This document shows positions 1 to 4,892 of a DNA stretch of 5,587 bases, piece after piece. Where the stretch lies: contig JAIYBS010000316.1 of NCBI GenBank assembly GCA_027488415.1, positions 1-5,587 on the forward strand. Reading direction: 5' to 3'. The notes under the pieces are model-generated. The model saw only the letters and a program-made list of their open reading frames with translations, made no database searches and was not told the DNA's origin. Position numbers and translations under genes: made by a program. Origin of the DNA: Planctomycetaceae bacterium. Its GTDB lineage: Bacteria > Planctomycetota > Phycisphaerae > Phycisphaerales > SM1A02. The number at the start of each line of letters is the position of its first letter. Position 1 is the stretch's first letter.

Positions 1-559
1 CGTCCCGCGCGGTGTAGCTTTGCGGGCGCAGCACCGACAGCTTGGCGGCGACGAGGCGCGGGTCGTCGAACGGAATGCGCCCGACGGTGCGCCGGGGTGC
101 GGATCGCATGCGGGGCTGCCAGTCATCCTGCCGCACCGTGCCGTCGGCGACGGGGCAGTCGCCCGTCAGGAGCCAGTCGGTGCTGATCGGCGCGTCGACG
201 CCCTCGAACCTCCACGGGCCCATGGGGACGGTCGACGGCGAACCGACCACGAGGAGGTGCTCGCTCGCGCCCGCGGCCGGCGCCGCCGACGCAAGCTGTG
301 CCCGGAGCGCCGAAAGGCGCGCGTCCGCCGCACCGGCGGACGCGTCGAACTCGACGACCTGCACGTCGAACCGATCGCGCCGCGCACGGACGAGCGCCTG
401 CACCTCGGGAAGCGCGCGAAGCGTCGACGGGACGGCGATCGTCCATCGGTCGCGCGGCGCGCCCTCCGCCCGCGCCGGAGGAACCGGCCGGGTCGACGCG
501 CAGCCGGCCGCGACGGCGATCGCGGCGCACGAGGCGCACGAGGCGATGCGGGCGCGCAC
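1..559 (-). CDS. Putative lipoprotein with peptidase C25 (gingipain)-like N-terminal region, 3' end cut off
   Basis: Only the first 186 codons are inside the window. I chose the GTG at 559-557 because GGAGG (570-566) sits six bases upstream and the frame opens one base after the glyQS stop, so translation is probably coupled to glyQS. The N-terminus is a short lipoprotein signal peptide: a weak basic start, an Ala/Ile/Val core, and lipobox V-A-A-G-C with the modified Cys at residue 20, so the protein should be membrane-anchored and outside the cytoplasm. After a Pro/Ala linker, a beta strand near 39-44, the block E-H-L-L-V-V-G-S near 100-107, I-S-T-D-W near 125-129 and V-G-R-I-P-F at 159-164 follow the order seen in the first half of peptidase C25 domains. 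The catalytic His and Cys of that family would lie beyond the edge, so activity cannot be judged. The gene is clear; the family call is tentative. An unrelated extracytoplasmic alpha/beta domain is the alternative. Confidence 0.75.
   Translation of the reverse strand, partial: MRARIASCASCAAIAVAAGCASTRPVPPARAEGAPRDRWTIAVPSTLRALPEVQALVRARRDRFDVQVVEFDASAGAADARLSALRAQLASAAPAAGASEHLLVVGSPSTVPMGPWRFEGVDAPISTDWLLTGDCPVADGTVRQDDWQPRMRSAPRRTVGRIPFDDPRLVAAKLSVLRPQSYTARD
307..344 (-). repeat. Two adjacent perfect hairpins inside the lipoprotein coding region
   Basis: One stem is 11 bp with a three-base loop (arms 320-330 and 334-344). Directly next to it is a 5-bp stem GCGCC/GGCGC (307-311 and 316-320) with a four-base loop, read GAAA on the plus strand and TTTC in the lipoprotein mRNA; the two share base 320. 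No T-run follows on either strand, so this is not a standard intrinsic terminator. Role unknown; GC-rich codons may explain it. Confidence 0.5.
524..541 (-). repeat. Exact 9-bp tandem duplication in the lipoprotein signal peptide
   Basis: GGCGCACGA (plus strand) occurs twice head to tail, followed by a partial third GGCG. On the coding strand it encodes residues 7-12, Ser-Cys-Ala twice. It is in frame and lengthens the signal peptide by three residues per unit. Confidence 0.8.
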
Positions 560-560
560 G

Positions 561-2129
561 TCAGTCCTCCAGCCCGATCTGCCGGTCGAGCCACGCCGGG
601 ACCTGCTCGATGCCGAGCTTCTCCTGCTGCTGCGTGTCGCGGTGCCGGACGGTGACGGTCTGGCTCGAGAGCGTCTCGCTGTCGATCGTGATGCAGAAGG
701 GCGTGCCGGCCTCGTCCATGCGGGCGTAGCGCTTGCCGATCGACTGCTTCTCGTCGAACTCCACGACGTGCTTCTTGCGCAGCGTCCGGAACAGCTTCTC
801 GCCGATCTCCGGCATGCCTTCCTTGTTGACGAGCGGGAAGATGCCCGCCTTCACCGGCGCCATGCGCGGGTGGAAGCGCATGAAGACGCCGCTCGGGCGG
901 CTCGGGTCGGGCGTGTACGCCTCGCAGAGCAGGGCGAGCGTGCCGCGGTCCGCGCCGGCGGACGGCTCGATCACGTGCGGAAAGTACCGCTCGTTGCGCG
1001 CCTGGTCGAAGTACTTCGCCTTGTCGTTCTTGCCGCTGTGCGTGGCGTGCGCGCGCAGGTCGAAGTCGGCGCGGTGCGCGACGCCCTCGAGCTCGCCGAA
1101 GCCGGGCGCCGTGAACGGGAACCTGTACTCGATGTCGCTCGTGCCCGCGCCCTCCTTCGCGTAGTGGGCGAGCTCGTCGCGGTCGTGCTCGCGCAGCTGC
1201 AGGTTCGAGCTCGTGAGGCCGATCGACTGCCACCACGAGAACCGCCAGTCGCGCCACCACGCGTACCACTGGTTGGCCTCGCTCGGGTGGATGAAGAACT
1301 CGATCTCCATCTGCTCGAACTCGCGGCTTCGGAACGTGAAGTTGCGGGGCGTGACCTCGTTGCGGAACGCCTTGCCGACCTGCGCGATGCCGAAGGGGAC
1401 CTTCACGCGCGTCGAGTCGACGACGTTCTGGAAGTTGACGAAGATGCCCTGCGCGGTCTCGGGGCGCAGGTAGGCCTTCGAGTCCTCGTCGCGGACCGCG
1501 CCGCAGTGGGTCTCGAACATCAGGTTGAACATGCGGGGCTCGGTCAGCGAGCCGGGCTCGTCGGCATCCGGGCCGATCGTGCGGGCGCGCTCGTCTGCCG
1601 TGATCGCGGTGAACGGCCGGAGCACGTGCCTCGCCGGGTCGGGCGCGTCGCACTTCTCGTACTTGCACAGGGCCTTCGTCGCCTTGGTGCGGGCGGCATC
1701 GTCGCCCTCGACGAACGCCCAGAGGCGCGAGCCGGCGGCGATCGAGCCGAGCACCACGAGGTGGTCCGCGCGGTAGCGCGCCTTGCTGGCGCGGCAGTCG
1801 ACCATCGGGTCGTTGAAGCCGCCGACGTGGCCCGACGCCTGCCAGACCTTCGGGTTCATGATGATCGTGCAGTCGAGGCCCACGATGTCGACCGCGTCGC
1901 CGGTCGGCCCGATCAGCTCGCGCTGCACGACGTCCTGCCACCACGCGTTCTTCAGGTTGCGCTTCAGCTCCGTGCCCAGCGGGCCGTAGTCCCAGAAGCC
2001 GTTGATGCCGCCGTAGATCTCGGAGGACTGGAACACGAAGCCGCGGCGCCGGCAGAGCGACACGATCTGCTCCATGCTCTTGGCGGGGACCTCGGGGGAC
2101 GGCGAGCCGGCGGCGGTGGGTTCGGACAT
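561..2129 (-). CDS. glyQS: Glycyl-tRNA synthetase, single-chain (alpha2) class II type
   Basis: This 522-residue cytoplasmic enzyme charges tRNA-Gly with glycine using ATP. The catalytic core holds all three class II motifs: motif 1 (S-S-E-I-Y-G-G-x-N-G-F-W-D-Y-G-P, residues 35-50), motif 2 (F-R-N-E at 255-258, then R-E-F-E-Q-M-E-I-E at 269-277) and motif 3 (E-P-S-A-G-A-D-R at 388-395). R-P-E-T-A-Q-G-I at 222-229 is also typical. The anticodon-binding domain fills roughly 415-522. Length fits the eukaryote/Thermus-type enzyme, not the alpha2beta2 GlyQ/GlyS form. I start at ATG 2129: it lies 9 nt after a TACACT hexamer, and further extension would run into the divergent gene. Met19 (2075), just before M-E-Q-I-V-S-L-C, is the usual N-terminus of homologues and a possible alternative, but lacks a well-spaced SD. 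Oddity: the cysteines that usually form the zinc knuckle between motifs 1 and 2 are largely missing (C112 remains, Ser115 replaces its partner, and no CPxCG-type pair precedes S-L-T-E-P-R). Confidence 0.97.
   Translation of the reverse strand: MSEPTAAGSPSPEVPAKSMEQIVSLCRRRGFVFQSSEIYGGINGFWDYGPLGTELKRNLKNAWWQDVVQRELIGPTGDAVDIVGLDCTIIMNPKVWQASGHVGGFNDPMVDCRASKARYRADHLVVLGSIAAGSRLWAFVEGDDAARTKATKALCKYEKCDAPDPARHVLRPFTAITADERARTIGPDADEPGSLTEPRMFNLMFETHCGAVRDEDSKAYLRPETAQGIFVNFQNVVDSTRVKVPFGIAQVGKAFRNEVTPRNFTFRSREFEQMEIEFFIHPSEANQWYAWWRDWRFSWWQSIGLTSSNLQLREHDRDELAHYAKEGAGTSDIEYRFPFTAPGFGELEGVAHRADFDLRAHATHSGKNDKAKYFDQARNERYFPHVIEPSAGADRGTLALLCEAYTPDPSRPSGVFMRFHPRMAPVKAGIFPLVNKEGMPEIGEKLFRTLRKKHVVEFDEKQSIGKRYARMDEAGTPFCITIDSETLSSQTVTVRHRDTQQQEKLGIEQVPAWLDRQIGLED
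566..570 (-). promoter_or_regulatory. Shine-Dalgarno of the lipoprotein gene
   Basis: GGAGG on the minus strand, inside the last codons of glyQS, sits six bases before the GTG at 559. It is a perfect core SD at near-ideal spacing and decides the start of the lipoprotein gene. It contrasts with glyQS itself, which has none. Confidence 0.85.
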
Positions 2130-2138
2130 GGGCCGCGC

Positions 2139-2144
2139 AGTGTA
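2139..2144 (-). promoter_or_regulatory. Candidate -10 element for glyQS (TACACT)
   Basis: TACACT reads leftward and ends nine bases before the glyQS ATG. It matches the TANNNT core. Transcription starting the usual 6-8 bases downstream would give a leader of zero to three bases. I see no SD for glyQS and no convincing TTGACA-like -35 at 16-19 bp. The call rests on position and on the parallel sites in front of the S9 peptidase and folE. Confidence 0.5.
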
Positions 2145-2167
2145 GGAAATCGCCGGGTTTTCCGGGC

Positions 2168-2173
2168 TAGCAT
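2168..2173 (+). promoter_or_regulatory. Candidate -10 element for the S9 peptidase gene (TAGCAT)
   Basis: TAGCAT ends nine bases before the ATG at 2183, matching TANNNT. The following bases (CTGCGCCCC) contain no SD, so the mRNA is probably leaderless or nearly so. No clear -35 is seen. It is arranged back to back with the glyQS site, with 23 bp between the two hexamers. Confidence 0.5.
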
Positions 2174-2182
2174 CTGCGCCCC

Positions 2183-4261
2183 ATGGCCACGCGAAAGACC
2201 GCTTCCCGGAAGGCGACCGCAACCCGCACCGCGTCCGCGCCGCGCGCGCGCCGCCGCCCGATCACCGACGAGGACCTGCTCTGCCTGGTCGGGGTCGGGG
2301 ACGCGCAGATGTCGCCCGACGGGCGCTCGGTGCTGTTCGTCCGCAAGGTCGTCGGCAAGAAGAACGCCTACGAGGCCGGCGTGTGGGTCGCGGACGCCGA
2401 CGGCAGGCGCGCGCCGCGCGCGCTGAGCGCGGGCCCGAAGGACGCGATGCCGCGCTGGAGCCCGGACGGGACGCGCGTCGCCTTCGTGCGCATGGACGCG
2501 AAGCTTCCCCCGCGCATCATGGTCGCCGCGGCGAAGGGCGGCACGGCGCGCGAGCTCGTCGCGATGCCGCACGGCGCGGTGCGCGACTTCTCGTGGAGCC
2601 CGTGCGGCCGGCGCATGGCGTTCGCGTTCCGCCCGACCGCCGATGACCGGACCCCGGATGCCGCGAAGGCGCGCGAGGCCGGCGGCCTCTCGACGCCGCC
2701 CTGGGTGATCGACGACGTGTGGTACCGGCTCGACGGCGACGGCTACTTCGGCGGACAGCGCTTCGCGCTGTGGGTGCTCGACGTCGACCGCGGGACGGTG
2801 GAGTGCGTGTTCGACCGCGACCGGCTCGGCACGTTCGCGTACGACTGGTCGCCGGACGGGAGCGCGCTCGCGGTGACCGCGAACGTGCACCCGCGCGCCT
2901 CGTGGAACCCGTCGGAGTCGGAGCTCTTCGTGGTCTCGCTCGGCGCGCGCGGAAAGCACGTGGTCTCGCGCGTTCCCGGCGTCGGGAAGGGCCCGAAGTC
3001 CTGCCCGCGCTGGAGCCCCGACGGCCTCAGCATCGCGTTCGTCGGTCGCGCCGGCAAGGACGCGATGTACGGCACCCGGAACGTCGACCTCTTCGTGCAC
3101 GACTTCGCCTCGAAGCGCACCGCGTGCCTCACCGAGGGCAGCGACCTCTGCATGATGGCGGCCACGCTCAGCGACTCGGGCGAGCCGGCGTTCGACTCGC
3201 AGGTCCGCTGGTTCCCCGACGGCACCGCGATCTTCTTCCGCGCGGGCTGGCATGGCAGCGGCATGATCGCGAGCGTGCCTGCGCACGGCGGCCCGGTCGT
3301 CCTGCACACCGAGCCGGGCGCGGAGCATGTCCTCGGAACCTTCAGCGCCGACGGCTGGCGGCTCGCGTGCGTGCGCTCGACGCCGACGCAGCCGGGCGAG
3401 GTGCACGTCCTCGAGGTCGAGCGCAGCGTGTTCGCGGCGCGCCGGGTCACGGCGTTCAACGACGCGCTCGTCGGGGAGCTCGACCTCGTCGAGCCGCGCG
3501 AGCGCTGGGTGACCGCGAAGGACGGCCACCGCGTGCAGTGCTGGAGCATGCGGCCGCGGAAGGCACGGGGCAAGGTGCCTGCCGTGCTCGAGATCCACGG
3601 CGGGCCGCACGCGCAGTACGGACTCACGTTCTTCCACGAGTTCCAGCTTCTCTGCGCGCAGGGATACGAGGTGTGGTTCCCGAATCCGCGCGGATCGAAG
3701 GGCTACGGCGAGCGGCACACGGCGGCGATCCGCGGTGCGTGGGGCACGAAGGACTGGATGGACGTGCAGGCCGTGGCGGCGGCGATGCGCCGCGACCCCG
3801 GCATCCGGCGCGACCGGATCGGCATCATGGGCGGCAGCTACGGCGGGTACATGACCAACTGGGCCGTCGCGCACGACCACGGCTTCCGCGCGGCGATCAC
3901 CGACCGCTGCGTGAGCAACATGGTCAGCATGGCCGGCAACAGCGACTGGGTCGACTTCCCCGGCCAGGAGTGGAAGGGCGGTCCGTTCACCGATCCGAGC
4001 GCGCTCTGGAAGGCGAGCCCCCTCGCGCACTTCGCGAAGGTGCGCACGCCGATGCTCATCATCCACTCCGAGGGCGACCTCCGCTGCAACGTGGAGCAGG
4101 GTGAGCAGGTGCACGCCGCGCTCTGCACGCTCGGCGTGCCGAACCGGTTCGTGCGGTACCCGCGCGAGACCAGCCACGGCATGAGCCGCATGGGACCGCC
4201 GGACCTTCGCATCCACCGGCTGCGGGAGATCACGGCGTGGTGGGCGAAGTGGATGGCGTGA
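2183..4261 (+). CDS. S9-family prolyl oligopeptidase (acylaminoacyl-peptidase/DPP-like), cytoplasmic
   Basis: This complete 692-residue serine peptidase should cleave short peptides, often after proline or at blocked N-termini; the exact specificity is not readable. The N-terminal part is a beta propeller: seven S-P-D-G-type blade motifs occur near residues 44, 93, 139 (degenerate, S-P-C-G), 223, 278, 344 (F-P-D-G) and 388 (S-A-D-G). The C-terminal alpha/beta-hydrolase domain (about 440-692) has the oxyanion segment H-G-G-P (472-475), nucleophile elbow G-G-S-Y-G-G with Ser552, Asp632 in S-E-G-D-L-R and His665 in T-S-H-G, so the triad is intact. There is no signal peptide or membrane segment. 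The first 26 residues are a Lys/Arg/Ala/Thr-rich tail with nine basic and no acidic residues, unusual for the family; no other ATG, GTG or TTG lies between it and the I-T-D-E-D-L segment that opens family members. No SD precedes the start. The gene diverges from glyQS and is followed by folE after 34 bp. Confidence 0.95.
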   Translation: MATRKTASRKATATRTASAPRARRRPITDEDLLCLVGVGDAQMSPDGRSVLFVRKVVGKKNAYEAGVWVADADGRRAPRALSAGPKDAMPRWSPDGTRVAFVRMDAKLPPRIMVAAAKGGTARELVAMPHGAVRDFSWSPCGRRMAFAFRPTADDRTPDAAKAREAGGLSTPPWVIDDVWYRLDGDGYFGGQRFALWVLDVDRGTVECVFDRDRLGTFAYDWSPDGSALAVTANVHPRASWNPSESELFVVSLGARGKHVVSRVPGVGKGPKSCPRWSPDGLSIAFVGRAGKDAMYGTRNVDLFVHDFASKRTACLTEGSDLCMMAATLSDSGEPAFDSQVRWFPDGTAIFFRAGWHGSGMIASVPAHGGPVVLHTEPGAEHVLGTFSADGWRLACVRSTPTQPGEVHVLEVERSVFAARRVTAFNDALVGELDLVEPRERWVTAKDGHRVQCWSMRPRKARGKVPAVLEIHGGPHAQYGLTFFHEFQLLCAQGYEVWFPNPRGSKGYGERHTAAIRGAWGTKDWMDVQAVAAAMRRDPGIRRDRIGIMGGSYGGYMTNWAVAHDHGFRAAITDRCVSNMVSMAGNSDWVDFPGQEWKGGPFTDPSALWKASPLAHFAKVRTPMLIIHSEGDLRCNVEQGEQVHAALCTLGVPNRFVRYPRETSHGMSRMGPPDLRIHRLREITAWWAKWMA

Positions 4262-4283
4262 GGCGGCGCGCGCGCGGCGCTCC

Positions 4284-4289
4284 TACAAT
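4284..4289 (+). promoter_or_regulatory. Candidate -10 element for folE (TACAAT)
   Basis: TACAAT differs from the TATAAT consensus at one base and ends six bases before the folE ATG, the distance expected if transcription begins at the A of the start codon. The six bases between (CCCGGG) are no SD. The 34-bp gap after the peptidase gene is otherwise a GC run, so folE likely has its own leaderless promoter, with or without readthrough from upstream. Confidence 0.6.
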
Positions 4290-4295
4290 CCCGGG

Positions 4296-4892
4296 ATGCC
4301 CGAGCACCGCCCGACCGCCGAACAGGCGATGGACCACGTCCGCGCGATCCTCTCCTTCATCGGCGAGGATCCGACGCGCGAGGGCCTCGTCGACACGCCG
4401 AAGCGCGTCGTGAAGGCGATGCACGAGCACTTCTGGGGCTACGGCGCCGACCCGATCGAGCCGCTGTCGCGCACGTTCAGCGAGGTCGAGGGCTACGACG
4501 AGCTGGTGCTCCTCTCCAACATCCAGGTGCACAGCCACTGCGAGCACCACATGGTGCCGTTCGTCGGCGTCGCGCACGTGGGCTACATCCCGAACGGCCG
4601 CGTCGTCGGTCTCTCGAAGCTCGCGCGCGTGGTCGACATCTACTCGAAGCGCCTGCAGGTGCAGGAGAAGCTGACCGCGCAGATCGCGGGCGCGATCCAC
4701 GAGACGCTGAAGCCGACCGCGGTCGGCGTGGTCATCCAGGCCCGTCACTTCTGCATGTGCTATCGGGGCGTGCAGCAGCCGAACGCCGTCACCACGACGA
4801 GCAAGCTGTACGGCACGTTCCTCTCGAACGCCGCGGCCCGCGCGGAGTTCTTCCAGCTGATCGGCACCACCAAGCCCGCCGAGGGGATGTGA
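4296..4892 (+). CDS. folE: GTP cyclohydrolase I (FolE)
   Basis: This complete 198-residue cytoplasmic enzyme converts GTP to 7,8-dihydroneopterin triphosphate, the first step towards folate and related pterins; family members form decamers. Zinc and catalytic residues are all present: Cys82, His84 and His85 in H-S-H-C-E-H-H, and His151 and Cys153 in A-R-H-F-C. They line up with E. coli Cys110, His112, His113, His179 and Cys181 at a constant offset of 28. The GTP-pocket segment G-L-S-K-L (105-109) and Q-V-Q-E-K-L-T (121-127) are typical. The enzyme is shorter at the N-terminus than the E. coli protein, as in many bacteria. The segment after the third zinc ligand reads C-M-C-Y-R-G-V, with an extra Cys155 and Tyr156 where Met or similar is common; I would not expect loss of function. 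The start lies six bases after TACAAT with no SD. Its stop overlaps the start of the downstream kinase gene. Confidence 0.97.
   Translation: MPEHRPTAEQAMDHVRAILSFIGEDPTREGLVDTPKRVVKAMHEHFWGYGADPIEPLSRTFSEVEGYDELVLLSNIQVHSHCEHHMVPFVGVAHVGYIPNGRVVGLSKLARVVDIYSKRLQVQEKLTAQIAGAIHETLKPTAVGVVIQARHFCMCYRGVQQPNAVTTTSKLYGTFLSNAAARAEFFQLIGTTKPAEGM
4881..4886 (+). promoter_or_regulatory. Shine-Dalgarno of the ROK kinase gene
   Basis: GAGGGG in the last codons of folE lies just before the GTG at 4889; the GAGG core is four bases from the start, a little close. Together with the GTGA stop/start overlap it supports this start and translational coupling to folE. Confidence 0.6.

Larger units (their letters stand above)
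2135..2179. repeat. Inverted repeat GCGCAG/CTGCGC spanning the divergent promoter region
   Basis: GCGCAG at 2135-2140 and CTGCGC at 2174-2179 are perfect six-base inverted copies, centred at 2157 in the 53-bp gap. Each copy lies at or just past its own -10 hexamer, so the two genes share a similar start module: TACACTGCGCGGCCCATG leftward and TAGCATCTGCGCCCCATG rightward. It may reflect a shared initiation context or an operator; arms of six in GC-rich DNA can also arise by chance. Confidence 0.35.

Noticed and set aside
307..344. Hairpin pair as an intrinsic terminator
   Set aside because: No T-tract on either strand, and it lies within an open coding frame.
123..539. A minus-strand ATG-started frame within the lipoprotein region
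   Set aside because: It is a different frame, Arg/Gly-rich, with no SD. The GTG at 559 has a perfect SD, a lipoprotein signal and a sensible fold pattern.
2130..2222. A 31-residue upstream extension of glyQS
   Set aside because: It would cross both promoters and overlap the first codons of the divergent peptidase; homologues start near Met1 or Met19 of the chosen frame.
42..2426. A 794-codon open frame on the plus strand opposite glyQS and the lipoprotein gene
   Set aside because: It is antisense to a certain GlyRS, has low-complexity Arg/Ala/Val/Leu composition with no family motifs, and runs through the glyQS promoter into the peptidase gene out of frame. High GC makes stop codons rare in all frames.
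1964..4216. A 750-codon open frame on the minus strand opposite the S9 peptidase
   Set aside because: The sense strand encodes an intact peptidase with full triad and blades. The antisense product is Arg/Ala/Val/His-rich shadow sequence without recognisable motifs.
4262..4283. Alternating CG run between the peptidase and folE as a terminator or Z-DNA element
   Set aside because: No proper stem-loop with a T-run follows, and an 11-base alternating GC run is unremarkable at this GC content.
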